From positions 6,954,001 to 7,018,000 of the forward strand of contig OZ026845.1 of NCBI GenBank assembly GCA_964023205.1: a stretch of DNA of 64,000 nucleotides, given 5' to 3'. This document shows positions 36,302-48,185 of the stretch, in pieces (position 1 is the first letter of the stretch; every line of letters starts with the position of its first letter). The DNA is from Lutraria lutraria. Its lineage: Eukaryota; Mollusca; Bivalvia; Venerida; Mactridae. A model generated the notes under the pieces. The model was given only the letters and a program-made list of their open reading frames with translations. It was not told the DNA's origin and ran no database searches. A program made the position numbers and the translations under genes.

Positions 36302-37479
36302 TAGGGATGTCAATTCGTCGAGATTTTACTAATCGGTTAATCGTTCGTTCATACGAACGATTAATCGATTAACCGTTTGAAGTGCTTATAAATATGAATT
36401 GTCACCAGTTTCCGCGACACCGACGTATTACACGAAATGCGATAATGTATGTATTCATCAATATATTTACCACTGAAATTGTGATGTTTGTATGCTCTTA
36501 TCAATTTTCCGTGTAGATATATTAATGATCAATTTCACATTATATTATGGCAACTAATAGTAATTTTGTTTACAAAAAAATTAAAAGTAGATTACGGCAT
36601 GCTTGTTTCTTATTCAATTTAGTCAGGTTATTATTGGAATATTGGGTGGAGCTTACAAAAACGATCATGTGATTGGTTGATTGGTGTAATGCTGAATTAT
36701 AATTTGTGTCAATTGTGATCCTAATCGATGTTTGTAAGAATTTTACACTTTGTGCGATTGAGTATCAAATGTCAACGCGTTCTCATAATTATCGGCGGCT
36801 TTGTTTGATGCAAAGATGCAAAATTAAATCATGCCAGAGTCTGAACACAGAGATAATTAACAAAAAAACAAGTATCTGCCAATTTATATCAATAAAGATG
36901 CGAAATAAGAAAAAAGCGATCTTGTTTGACGATTTTATTAGCATGTCTTTGTAATACCAGCGAAACACGCAACATATGTGTATACATAGTATAACATACA
37001 TGCATTAACGCAAAGGTCACATTTACGTTTTTCATCACTATACTGCGTCTGAAATACGTCCAGACAGACGATTTTTTCTTACGATAGTATAACTTATTAA
37101 ACTTATTGTATATGTTTACTTGCGAAACAATATCAAATTTTGAGGAAGTCCCAGACCAAGCAAGTTTACTCGTATATCCAAAAATCGCTTCTCAATTAGT
37201 TAATTACACAATATACGTGTCAGTTTGTATAATAGTCCCAGGTCAGTGTCAATGAATTGTTAATTGGCTCAACTGTCGTATTTTTCGCACCTTTGTTGAC
37301 TAATTTATTGACAAATATCTCGCGCGTATTGACTGAAAATTTCGATTTTTCTATAATTTATTATTATATTTTACTTGCTTCTTTCTATTTTTTTCGGTTA
37401 ATCGATTAATGATTTGATAACCGGTTAATCGGACAATTGAACGGTTAATCGATTAATCGATTAACCGTTTACATCCCTA
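36302..37479. mobile_element. 1,178-bp hAT-type MITE with 8-bp duplication
   Basis: Ends are TAGGGATGT and ACATCCCTA. A perfect 8-bp ATAAATAA is repeated at 36294-36301 and 37480-37487. Next to each end are clustered copies of GGTTAATCG and ATTAATCGATTAACCG in both orientations, resembling the subterminal transposase-binding repeats of hAT elements. No transposase is encoded: the 82- and 70-codon frames inside overlap on opposite strands. The 8-bp duplication plus a short terminal repeat fits the hAT superfamily well. Confidence 0.85.
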
Positions 37480-37487
37480 ATAAATAA

Positions 37488-40400
37488 TTATTGATTAATA
37501 AATACTATGAACGAACATTGAATTTGTGATTATTGTAACTGTCATGTATTTAGATAAGTTACAGAACTGGTTCAATAAGCTTAAAATGAAAATTATCTGA
37601 AAATATGATACACTTTAAATGGCAAGGGGAAATTCTAACTATTGACTGTTTTGTTCCGTGGCACTTTTGGCCACCATACCTTTTAATCTGTACTACTTTA
37701 TGAGCAAAACAGATCGTGTTTTTACCTGGTAGTGTGTGTAATAAAATGAAGTTAGCAGTGTTAATTCTCATTATTTGAAATAAATTTCACTCGTACAACA
37801 TTGATAAATGTTTTGACATTGTGTAGTGCATAATACTTTTTGAAATATGAATTAATTTTTGTGTTTGAATGTACGCGAAAATTTGTTCTTATATCCACAT
37901 TAGCTTTGCCATTTTATCTTTTTCTTTCTCCATTCTTGTCAACATTCCTTTCAGTGCAAATATTACTTGAAATTACAAGCATTCTTTTACTGAAATACAA
38001 GCCTATCCTTACTTTTTAATTCTTACCATACCCCACTCACTTTAGATAATTGTCAGAAATTGTGTCCCCTTAATAAATACATAATCCCTTCCAGCGAACA
38101 ATAAGCTGTATTCAATTTAAATGTCATTAGTCAGTTATAGTTTTGTATATGTCTTTGTGTATGAAAATTCCACCGTGTTCGAATGGCAACAACAATGAAA
38201 TAGAATGTAGACATCAATTGCACACAATCAACAATGATGATAATGCCCCTCAATTAGACAATCTCTTATCGGAATTACTAGTAAGTTTTGCAGAACACTC
38301 AAAAACATCTTGGACTTTAGACATTGTCAATATCAAGATTTATTTTGGATCAAAGGGGTAATCTTAATATTAAGGTTTAACAGGTTTTAAGCAATGCAAA
38401 GTGGCTATATAAAGAAATGCGACATGTTTGTTCCACTCAAATTAGCATGTGTAAGCACAGACATATGTCACGTGCACATATTTAAAATTTAAATAGGTAC
38501 AAATTCATGAAAAGTTATCATAACATTTTTTTCTGATTGTCTTCTATATGTCTTCTTTATTTGAACTTGTTTTTGAGACCACCCAGCTATGCTGGCCTTT
38601 TGGTCCGAAAGGTCTTCTCTTGTGAAACATTTTATCAGACTGGATATGAATCATCACACGTACACATTGTACGACAGTCCACATCACGTTCTCTTTCTTA
38701 AAGTAAATCAGCTATAAACTTAACAACTAAACCATACACGTATACCCTATCTTTAAAATTACCTGGTATGGTAATTTACTTTTTTGTATACATTCGGGTG
38801 ACTTGTATTTGAGGTCTGTCAGAAAAACGCAATCACCTATATAACGTGTTGCTACTACAAAACAACAGAAGCTAATCATCTTAATGATCTACAAAGTGTT
38901 ATTCGCGAGATCGTTGACATTACACATCGTACTAGAATAGTGCATGCAGTTTCTGGATTTTAATCTTGATTAGACTTGCAGCCGCCGTAAATGTTTAAAG
39001 TAGAACTACAGAGGTGCAGGTCATATAGAAGCTCATTGGAAACCTAAAAGCTTGAAGAATGATCATTGACAAACAAAGAGTCCTAAAAGGTTTGAAGTTC
39101 AGATGAAAAGAAACCACACGGTTAAAACATGGGGCTATGATATATACATGTCTGAAAGTAACATAGAATAAAGCAATTGTCTATAGTTAGACAATTACAA
39201 AACAATGTAGATATAATTTGTGTAGTTTGGGTAGGGACAGGTGTGTCTATCAGGAGTAGTCTTATGCTGTGTTAACAGACCTATTATGAATGAACAATAC
39301 ATTCAACAATGCGATTAAACCCTGTCATAGCACTTATATTGTAAAACAGTAAATGACCATTGTCGTTGATCTTACAGACTTACAAGATGTGTCATATTTC
39401 AAACAAATTGCAATTACTAGTATTATACTTTTGTGATATTCGACTCAGTAGAAAACTTTACCAAATATGAAAGAGTCTAGCATTATGAAATGTCCAAATC
39501 GAAAGATACTTTCAACTAAATGCACTGACTACTAAAATAAAAACCTGGCCCAAGTGTCAATGATCTCCAAATTCAGACAGATATCAACTTCAACGTGGTT
39601 TAATATTTATAACAAAGGTGTCTGGTCGAGTCTGCTAATGTATGACTGATACCACCAAGTGTACACTTATCACTTAGGAATCTGATTTTATACATGGATG
39701 TCGATTTCAAGTTTTATGATTTCGATGACAAAATCATTTCGAAGAAAAAGAGGATTAGACGCGATCTTAGATATTTGATTATGCATGGAAGTTGTCTGCT
39801 TATACTGTTATCGCATGGCGATAATGATTGGACACCATGTTATTACATTCTTGTACTACTGTCTTATATATCATTAATGCGTTTAAATGTCATTCTTGCA
39901 CTTCAAAATATTGCAAATAAAATGTCAAGAGATTCGGCTAGACATATACACATTGCAAGCCTGAGGGTACCTATTACAACTGTGAGACTGAATTTATTTC
40001 CAATCAATTACACTACCTTGAACATTAAGTTCAGCCGTTCTTCACTTTATGCACATATTTCATCACTTACGCAATTGTTTACCTTTAACCATAATAAGTA
40101 ATCCAATGCATTTCCTGGTATTAACTTAACAAGTACTACAGCGAGCCTATTAGTCCAGTCTGATTGAAAACTGTCCTTTAGTGTCATTTTGGTTTAGATA
40201 ATTGAAGATTGCTTTTAAGATACGTACTTGTTTATCGTCTATACTGGTGGTTTTTGCTATTACCTCTTGCTATCAAGCTTAATGTTATTTCTCACAATGA
40301 CACCCACTTCAGTGATTAAAATGAGATTCTAAGCTTAAAATAACGTATTTACTTTAAACATTGTTTAAACATCTTCAAGAGACTTTCTTAATCTCTATTT

Positions 40401-42785
40401 CTCTAATTTAAAAGATGATCAAATTTAATCAAATTAAAATTGTTTCCGTGGGTAGGACTCTAACGAATTACTGAAATATTATATAATCACAAATATCACC
40501 TAATCGTTTAGCTCAATGATATATGCCATAGTTACAATTACTAAAGTTGAGTTTTCGATTTTGATAACTGTTTTCAACAGTTCCTCTTTCCAAACTGCTT
40601 CCAACGTTTCCATGTATAAATCAGGGGTGAATACGATTCGAATGTATTAAAATTACATTCAGGAACCCATTGCACAGAAGCAAACAATTCTCATTCATTA
40701 AGATCTCCATCACGAACCAAAAGTAGTCTTAATATTGTGAAAGTCTTACTGTAAAAATTGAGCAAAAGGGGACAATAACTGGATTTAAAATTATGGGACG
40801 TTTTATTACCATGCGCGCGCCATTAAACAATACGGAGTATATAATGATTGTCTTGTCAGTCTGTCCGCACTAGGCTTAAGTCTAGCTGCCAACGGGGGCA
40901 TCTGCGTTTATTGAACGCAGCTTCTTCTTGATGTGATGGCCTTATCATTGATGTCATTGATAAGAGAGGTTTTATTGTACTGATAAGAACTAGTACGGGC
41001 TCTTTTTAAATAACTAACCATCCTTTATGACGATGTCATATTAATGAAGTAACGCAATATTAATTCACGTATGAGGTTAATTCAATATTATACTTCCTTA
41101 ATAAGATATTGCGAATAAGTCAATCCTTAGTAAAACAAGTATCACTATCTTTGTTATATTTATTTAAAAGTATACTCAGACAGATGCTAAACTTAAAGCA
41201 ACACAGAATATAAGAAGATGGCCATCATGTAAACATTACGGTACCAGAAAGAACTGAAAGAAACAGTGCAGAAAAAATATAATTGACTTTACAAATAAGA
41301 TAAAAAAATGTGTGCTAAAAAGGTACGCGTCGCCTTCATTCACATATTTGATGAGGCATTGGAAACAATTATCTAAAGGAAAAGGAATGTGATCACTACT
41401 CATATTTTTTCATAGTTAGAATGTTTGTTTGGACTAAGGAGTGTTACTCACATTGTGAGTGATCTGTATCCCTAATGATTTCGTTATTGTTTGACTCTAG
41501 GCTTACTAGAAACTAATGTAACGATAGAAAGATACTTATTTGATTAAAATTGATTAAAATCACAATTTCGTAAATTATGTTAACACCAATGAATTGTCGT
41601 TCGTTGTCCCTCGCTTACATCTCTGCCAACGTCTCAGTTTTTCACAAGACTCTTGCAAAACAAGAAATAAAGCCGCGCATTGTACAAAATGAATAGCTGT
41701 GGGAAACAATTTCTTTCGTACAATACATTGGAAATAAAAGATGTTGTGTTTTACCAGAAAATCACAGACACTATCAAATTTACCAAGCGCATTATTTCTC
41801 GACGGACAGTATTTGATTACTTTAGGTAATAAGGCCACGAAGCCAAATCCCTTAATTGTTAACCAAAACAAAAAGAAGACAACGTAACCGTGATATATCA
41901 TGACAACAAATGTACATTTAAATAATAACAAAAGCGTGGGGATTTTGTGCAATAGGTGGAAAATACAGGACACTCGGACACACGTTTTTGTATAATAACT
42001 ACTTTTTAGACTGTGATGTAAGTGAGGGTTAACGAACGAAATTGTGGGAAGAGATTGTGTTTACACTACAATATGTGGACGATACCATTCGAAGAAGAAC
42101 ATTTCATGAATGAGATTTATTATTTGAGACTCCTTGACAAGACATGACTAGTCTGTCTTGATCATTCGACTTTCTATCGAGTTCGATTCTTGACTTACCC
42201 TTTTCAATAGAACGAGTTGTATCATTTTTACATGTGCTTAAGTACTCGCTCAGGTTGTATTCTCTTTCATACATCTTCCTAGTTAATCTGGACTTTCAGC
42301 TCCGCCGTCTGTCATCAGGATGTTTGCCATTGTTGTACCACGGTGACCTCGATTTGCTTCACATGGGTACACATCAGCCATAAAATGTCAGAATGACATT
42401 TAAGCTGTTTTAATGTTTCAGTGATTAAGATTTTTTTAATTCTAACCCCATTACATTTGATTGTACTTATGATACAACAAGTATGGTAAACGTTGCTCAA
42501 GAGTGTAAAATTAATATAATATTCCTTGGGTTTACTCTAAGGCGTCCAGCATCACTTTGGCAAATGTTCAGATGAGTGGAAAAAACATCATGGCTTAAGT
42601 TATTATGTAGAGTGGTTGAATAAATAAGCCTTAACTCTTTTTTTAAGTTTAATACATTAGTATTTAAAAGTAAAACACTTAAAGCTTACTGTCATTCATT
42701 TTGATTTTCGCCGCCACTCTTGGGGCGATTTATATTTTAGTTTCAGTGGATTCAACGGCTTTTTTTTTCGAAGATATTTCTGTAA
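37488..42785. other. 5.3 kb non-coding stretch
   Basis: No supported gene. Small hairpins cluster at 40870-40964 (CTAGGCTTAAGTCTAG; CTGCGTT paired with AACGCAG; CTTATCA paired with TGATAAG). Another hairpin-like word lies at about 38590-38620 (GGCCTTTTGGTCCGAAAGGT). The 135-codon frame at 39694-40101 and the 132-codon minus frame at 41575-41973 have no recognisable domain or splice context and are treated as chance. Confidence 0.45.
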
Positions 42786-42865
42786 TATACGGCGGCTTGG
42801 TTTCTAATATAGTGCGAAAGTGGATTTGTTTGTCAAACTTTCATAGAAGGTTGTGGCCTGCCACG
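42786..42865 (-). mobile_element. SINE family 2 fragment
   Basis: ATATACGGCGGC followed by TGTCAAACTTTCATAGAAGG and GTGGCCTGCCACG matches, in order, the words ATATACGGCGGC and GTCAAATTT...AAGG of the copy at 56381-56546, with the middle deleted or eroded. Confidence 0.4.
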
Positions 42866-43322
42866 TAAAAAAAAAAAGAAACTTGCTACCACACATTTCA
42901 GTACTTCTTTGTTCATATAGTGACTTAAAATGTATTCAGTTTCTGACATTTGACATTTCTTATCGTCGGTATAGATGCGTTAGTCCTTTCACATACATGC
43001 GCATTAAAATAAATCAAATCCTTAAAACTTTAATCTAATTGATACTCATATCTTTATGATGCGAAAGTTTTCCCAGCCATTTATACTCCAAATTTTCTTT
43101 TGGTCAGAGTCATTGTTATAGTTTATTTCTCGGGAGATTCCTCGAGAGATTCCGCGTAGGAAGTGGAAATGAATTAAAATAAATTGAAAAGTCAAACAAA
43201 ACATGAAAATAAAAGTCACAAGTGACATTTGTAATTGTTTTTAACAGACTGGATATCACAAAAATTACACTCATCACATGTGAACGTATGGAACATTATA
43301 GGAATGGAATATAACAACAAGT

Positions 43323-43860
43323 GTTAGATTAGACAATGTTGAAGAAATAATAAATGAACAGACAGAGAAAATAAAGACACTGTCATACAGATCTGTTCAT
43401 ATAGAAGCAAGAAGTAGAAGATATAATTTGATTTTCTATGGTATAACTGAACAATCACAAAGTAGAAATGATAAGTCTTTGATATTGGGGTTCTTAGAAG
43501 CAGAATTAGATTTAGATATCCAGGAAATATGTATTGATAGAGCACATAGGCTTGGAAATTTGAGAAGCACTATGTACAATGACAGAACGGATAAAAAAGG
43601 CCTCTCATTGTAAAATTTAGAGATTGCATAGACACTGACCTTATAATGAATAGAGCCTACATGCTAAAACATACCCAGTTTTCTGTTGACAGAGATTATC
43701 CAAAAGAGATTGCACAAGCAAGAAAATAACTTTATCAAAGCGAGGCAGCCAAGAGAGCAAGGTATGAGAGAAGAAAGGTCCAAATAAAATATCCTGCTAG
43801 ATTGGTGATTGATGGAAATTTGATTGATGATAAGTTCCCAGATTGGTTTACTGTAATGTG
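43323..43860 (+). pseudogene. LINE ORF1 fragment, L1-type RRM protein
   Basis: The translated order is a short coiled-coil-like lead (VRLDNVEEIINEQTEKIKTL), then RRYNLIFYGI, an acidic helix, ICIDRAHRLGN, a frameshift in an A-rich run near 43590, IVKFRDC, a basic stretch, one in-frame TAA at about 43727, and a C-terminal SEAAKRARYERRKVQIKYP. This is the pattern of the RRM and C-terminal domains of L1-type ORF1 proteins (Transposase_22 family), which bind LINE RNA as trimers in the ribonucleoprotein. The N-terminal half is missing. No start codon can be assigned. Confidence 0.75.
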
Positions 43861-44393
43861 TGGAGATAGATAGACTAAAACCAATGAAGGAGGTAAATAA
43901 TGAAATTAAAACGAATATGAAGAATAGATATTCATTAGATACTGTAGTCGAGAACACTAAATGCCAACATTCAGGTTATACGAGTGATGAGGACGATGTG
44001 TTCGAGTGTGATACACCTGTAAATAGTACAACACAAGGATCAGCTGTTCATCCAGCAATGTTAGTAAACACAGAGCCGTCACGTGACACTAACAAATCTA
44101 GGTCAGTAAAATCGCCACGAGGCAAGAATGGAACAACAAAACAGAACTTACCTAGTTCACTTAGCGAAATAAAATCCAAAGGAAATGTTAAATCCAGAAG
44201 TACAAACCAAACGAAGTCACAAAACATAAACTCTAATAATCCCAATCAGCCTCAGATACACAAGCTAACAACCGTGAAAACCAACCACAAAAACGTGGGA
44301 AATCACAACGGAATAGGTCATCAGTTAAAAATGGCCGTAGCAGAGGTGTGTACCCTGACAACCAATCAGACTCCAGAAAACACGATAGCATGA
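43860..44393 (+). pseudogene. LINE ORF1 C-terminal polar extension
   Basis: A 177-codon open stretch rich in Ser, Thr, Asn and Lys, with no domain I recognise. It lies between the ORF1 RRM part and the endonuclease of the LINE and most likely encodes the disordered C-terminal part of ORF1 or the ORF1-ORF2 junction. An acidic patch (about residues 38-48) is followed by a long basic, Asn/Gln-rich tail. It is the longest uninterrupted frame of the LINE, but the remainder of the element is broken, so it is not expected to be functional. Confidence 0.6.
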
Positions 44394-44424
44394 GTGATTT
44401 TGATAGTAAACAAAAAGTTGTGAG

Positions 44425-45260
44425 AGTAGGGCCGAAAATATAAATGTTTGTTTGTTAAATACTCAAGGACTCATTGGTAAAACATATAATAAATTTGAAA
44501 ATGAATACATAAAATTTACAAAAAATGATATAATTATGTTTACAGAAACGTGGTTGAGTAATGATATAAATCATGAAGTGAATGGTTTTACTTCTTATGT
44601 GTTGAACAGAACTAATAAAAGTAAAAAATGTAAAAGAAATAGTGGTGGTATAATCATCTATGTAACAAATCATTTAAAAGACAATGTACAATTTCTGAGA
44701 ACTGTTAATGATAATATTCTTTGGCTAAAATTGAAAAAGGATATTTTGTTATGTAATGATGAGATTTTATTGTGTTTGTGTTATAATTTACCTAAAGGTA
44801 GCAGCAGAGAAATTCTTGTTGACAGAAATATTTTTTGAAATCATTGCAGATGACATTTGTTACTATGAAAATCTGTTTGAAAATAATTGTAAATTTATCC
44901 AAGCAGGAGATTTCAATGCCAGAGTTGCTGAAAAACCAGATTTTGTTGAATATGGCTCATTGTTTAACTTAGATATGTTCTCTGATAATTACATAATGGA
45001 TGATGTGCTACCTAGAAATAGTTTAGACAAAAAAGTTAATGAATATGGTAAAACTTGCAAGGCCACAGGTTTTAGACTGCTAAATGGTAGGAAGGATTTT
45101 GATAAAACTGGTAATTTACATGTGTAAACACACAAGGTAGCAGTGTTATTGACTTGGTTCTATGTAAAAATGATATGTTTGACTATATTTGTGATTTTAA
45201 TGAACATAAACCAAACATTGTATCTGACCACTGCCTTGTAACATTTACAATTAAAACAAA
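44425..45260 (+). pseudogene. LINE ORF2 endonuclease domain (frameshifted)
   Basis: Apurinic/apyrimidinic-type endonuclease signatures appear in order: NVCLLNTQGL at the start, FTETWL with the catalytic Glu, GGIIIYV, QAGDFNARV (the conserved GDFN), SSVIDLVL and VSDHCLV (the conserved SDH). The signatures fall in different frames: a shift occurs near 44790-44830 and a TAA break near 45125. In intact LINEs this domain nicks the target DNA to prime reverse transcription. Decay here means no activity is expected. Confidence 0.85.
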
Positions 45261-45990
45261 TGTACAGGATTTTAATAATTGTACTCATCAGGAAAATGCT
45301 ATTGATGAAATTGTATGTGAAAAATTGTCTTATGTATATAAATGGAATATTGATAAAAAAGATTTGTTTGTAAATAGATTAAATTCTTTAGATTTTACCC
45401 AGAAATGTAATGTTCTGACATGATAGATGATATAAAAGTTTCTTGTACCGCAGAAGATATTAACCAAAATTTACAATTGTATGGATGCAATTGCTTCACC
45501 ATTGTTAAAAAATGTATGTAGTAGTCCTATTAAACAATCAAATAAACTATGGTATGATAGTGAATGTAAACTGAAACATAATGAATTTTATGATTTTTTA
45601 GATTTATATAAGTGATATGTCTGACTCAAATAGAGTGAATATGATTAAAACAAGAAGCTCTTACAAACGCTTAATAAGAAGTAAAAAATATCAGTATGAA
45701 AAGAAACAAACAAAAAAACTCAAAGATCTTAAGTTAAAAAATGCTGAAGAATATTGGAAACTACTCAAATCTGTCAGCCAAAGTAATATTAATAATCAAA
45801 ATGATAAATGTTCTTTAAATACGAGTAACTTTGCAAAATATTTTAAAGCCATCAATAACCCAGAGTCAGTTTTCTTTCAAGCAGATGAAGATGTCTTTGA
45901 ATTTAATAATAGGTATTTACAAGGTGAATTAATGGTAATGTTTCAAGAACTAAATATAAATATTACAGACATGGAAATTATAAGGGCTTG
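45260..45990 (+). pseudogene. LINE ORF2 linker between EN and RT
   Basis: Lys-rich, alpha-helical-looking sequence (about 45617-45990: the SYKRLIRSKKYQYEKKQTKK stretch, then LKNAEEYWKLLKS). This is typical of the region joining endonuclease and reverse transcriptase in jockey/CR1-like elements. At least one stop (45421) and a frameshift interrupt it. Confidence 0.65.
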
Positions 45991-46978
45991 TAAAAATTGA
46001 AAGAATGGAAAATCAGCAAGACCTGATCAAAATGGTGTAAGATTTACTCACTCTTTAGATTGCTTGAAAATCTTATTCAATAAATTTTTTGAAGTAGGGT
46101 ATTTTCCAAAACAATGGGCAGAAGGATTTATAATTCCAGTTTATAAAAAAGGTGATATAAATGAACCTAATAATTACAGGGGGATAACTCTATTAAGTAC
46201 TTTGGGAAAACTATTTACCAAAATTTTAAACAGTAGACTAACAAATTGGGCTGAAAAATATAATGTTTACATTGAGTCTCAGTCAGGATGTCGACAAAAC
46301 AGAAGTACTACAGATAATGTTTTTATTTTAAATTGTCTGATTAATCATTTGTTAAGTAATAACAAAAATATGTTTGCAGCTTTCATTGACTTCTCTAAAG
46401 CTTTTGACTATGTTGTAAGAGATATTATCTGGTATAAGTTACTGAAGTTAGATATTAGAGGTAAAATTGTAAACATTGTAAATCAATATATGATGGCTAT
46501 AAAACAACATGTAGAGTAAAATATAATAACTTCTTAAGTGATGATTTTTCTTGCATACTAGGTGTAAGACAAGGTGAAAGTTTTTCTCCTTTTTTATTTT
46601 GTATGTATTCAAATGATATGGAGGAATATTTTATATTAAATGGCTTTAAAGGCTTAGATACAACTATATTTAAATTGTTTTTATTGTTATATGCTGATGA
46701 TATTGTCATTGTAGCAGATAGTGAATCAGATTCATAACATGGTCTAAATCTATTACAACAGTATTGCAATAAATGGAAGTTAACAGTTAATGTGCAAAGA
46801 ACAAAAATAATGGTATTTAGAAAAGCTGGTAAACTTAAAAGTAGAATGAAATTTACATATAATGGAAATTATATAGAAATTGTGAATAATTTTAAGTTCT
46901 TAGGTGAAGTGTTTTCAACTGGAGGTTCTTTTAAAGCAACATTTGATTCACTGTCTGGACAAGCTCTGAAATCATTAT
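45990..46978 (+). pseudogene. LINE ORF2 reverse transcriptase, 5' part
   Basis: RT motifs in order: SARPDQNGVR; IIPVYKKGDINEPNNYRGIT; SQSGCRQNRSTTD; AFIDFSKAFD with the first catalytic Asp; GVRQGESFSPFLFCMY; LLLYADDIVIVADS with the YADD box at 46689-46700; WKLTVNVQRTKIMVF; FKFLGEVFS. Frame changes occur near 46510 and 46790, and a TAA follows the YADD block (46736). RT copies LINE RNA at the nicked target. Both Asp of YADD remain, but the frame is destroyed. The segment is split at 46979 by the nested transposon. Confidence 0.9.
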
Positions 46979-46979
46979 A

Positions 46980-47554
46980 CAGGGTGATCATTAATATATG
47001 ATAACATAAATAACTTTAATAACTTTGTCAGTTTTTATGATAGAGAAGTGGTTTGACCCTTGTTACAAAGCTAATGAGCCCAACTTTTAGCTGGATATGA
47101 TGAATAATATGGCGGGTGTGCCTTTGAGCAATTTGAAACAGAAATTTGGCGATCGGATCTATTCGCTGAAGACCATCTTTGCTTGGCCTCCTCACTCACC
47201 GGATTTGGATTTCTTTTTATGGGGATGCCTGAAGGAAAGAGTGTATACTCCTAAACCAGAAACAATACTTGGTTTGAAGACTTCAATACGACATGAAATT
47301 CATAGCATAAATGGTGTAACATGCAATGACACAATTGGTAATTTTCGACGTCGTTTGATGCTGGTTTTGCAGAATAAAGGGGGACATTTCGAATATTTGC
47401 TGTGAAAAAAACAAGTGACATTTGAAAATGATATATGTGCAGAATAAATCTTACATGTGTATGCTAATCATATGTATACAACAATATATATTATCTTAAA
47501 AACTGACAAAGTTATTAAAGTTATTTATGTTACCATATATTAATGATCACCCTG
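46980..47554 (+). mobile_element. Tc1/mariner-like element nested in the LINE
   Basis: 575 bp bounded by 57-bp terminal inverted repeats (46980-47036 and 47498-47554) that differ at a single base. The ends read CAGGGTGATCATTAATATAT. TA is duplicated at 46978-46979 and 47555-47556. Removing the element and one TA rejoins the LINE frame (...ALKSLY / YKIKHYF...). The interior keeps only the C-terminal part of a transposase, so this is an internally deleted, non-autonomous derivative. Confidence 0.92.
47091..47405 (+). pseudogene. Transposase C-terminal fragment, Tc1/mariner type
   Basis: About 100 residues containing WPPHSPDLDFFLWGCLKERV, the highly conserved block around the last catalytic acidic region of the Tc1/mariner (DDE) transposases, followed by PKPETILGLK and ending FRRRLMLVLQNKGGHFEYLL. 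The usual residues between SPDL and DFFLW are shortened, suggesting a small deletion. The DNA-binding domain and the first catalytic Asp residues are missing. It sits inside the 57-bp terminal repeats of the nested element. Confidence 0.85.
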
Positions 47555-47556
47555 TA

Positions 47557-47770
47557 TAAAATTAAACATTATTTTGCTAAATTTCCCTCAATGAGTATTA
47601 GTGATAAATTAAATTTATATGAAAAAATAGTGATACATGTTTTATGTTTTGGTAGTGATATATGGGGTGTTTATGATACAAAACAATTAGAAAGGATTCA
47701 ACTAATTTTTTTAAGGAATTATTATATGTTAGAACCCAGACCCAAACCTCGTTTATATATGGAGAAATAG
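47557..47770 (+). pseudogene. LINE ORF2 3' part after the nested insertion
   Basis: Continues the LINE protein without overlap after the nested element: YKIKHYFAKFPSMSISDKLN, then IVIHVLCFGSDIWGVYDTKQ and LERIQLIFLRNYY, typical of the region downstream of RT in jockey/CR1-like ORF2. It stops at 47768-47770, and the LINE sequence becomes unrecognisable near 47800 where the TTAA MITE begins. Confidence 0.8.
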
Positions 47771-47799
47771 GTAGATATCCATTAAATACTATGTATAAT

Positions 47800-48185
47800 C
47801 AATGTTATTAGATACACTTTAATTGCTAATTGTTCAGCAGGTGCCATTTTCGAACTAACATTGCCATCTTATTTGATGACGGATTTCAAAGCGGTTTCCG
47901 GTATTTTGTAGCGGACATTTTAATCTAGGGATCCGTGCCTAAGAATGTTGATACTTGTTTTCATTTTTATCTATGGAGTATCACGTAATAAACAGCGGAG
48001 TTCTGGAAATGTTGTAAATTACGTACGATATTGGTTTATAGAAGACCAATCAAATGTAATATTTGTTTCAAATTACTTGCAATGTACTTTATACAGTGGG
48101 TTTACTTTAGTATATAATTATGGTTTAGTTTTTAAATCTATAAATTGGTGAAACTTGATTTGACCGGACATCCAAGCCAGATACC
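47800..48185 (-). mobile_element. TTAA MITE, copy C (partial)
   Basis: The reverse complement matches about the first 45% of copy B. The minus-strand 5' end is GGTATCTGGCTTGG preceded by TTAA (48186-48189 on the plus strand). Inside are TAATATTTGTTTC, CAATGTACTTTATACAGTGG, CTATGGAGTATCACGTAATA and TTTGATGACGGATTTCAAAG. The other end fades near 47800 at the LINE junction, so this copy is truncated. Confidence 0.75.

Larger units (their letters stand above)
43305..47800 (+). mobile_element. Degenerate LINE with ORF1, endonuclease and RT
   Basis: Order of parts: ORF1 RRM-type domain (43323-43860), a polar linker (43860-44393), apurinic-type endonuclease (about 44425-45260), linker (45260-45990), reverse transcriptase (about 45990-46978, continuing at 47557-47770). 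Frameshifts and stop codons interrupt almost every domain, so the copy is dead. The 5' end lacks the ORF1 N-terminus. The 3' end is replaced near 47800 by a TTAA MITE copy. A Tc1/mariner-like element interrupts it at 46980-47554. The domain set fits the jockey/CR1/L2-like group of LINEs; the exact clade was not resolved. Confidence 0.9.

Noticed and set aside
39694..40101. 135-codon frame, the longest orphan frame outside repeats
   Set aside because: No domain, no splice context and composition typical of chance frames in AT-rich DNA. One frame of this length is not surprising over 64 kb and six frames.
40869..40964. Cluster of three short hairpins considered as a structured RNA
   Set aside because: Stems are only 7-8 bp with no conserved framework I recognise. 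Such clusters occur by chance in AT-rich DNA.
41575..41973. 132-codon minus-strand frame with hydrophobic segments
   Set aside because: No recognisable family. Phe/Leu/Val/Cys-rich content is expected from T-rich sequence.
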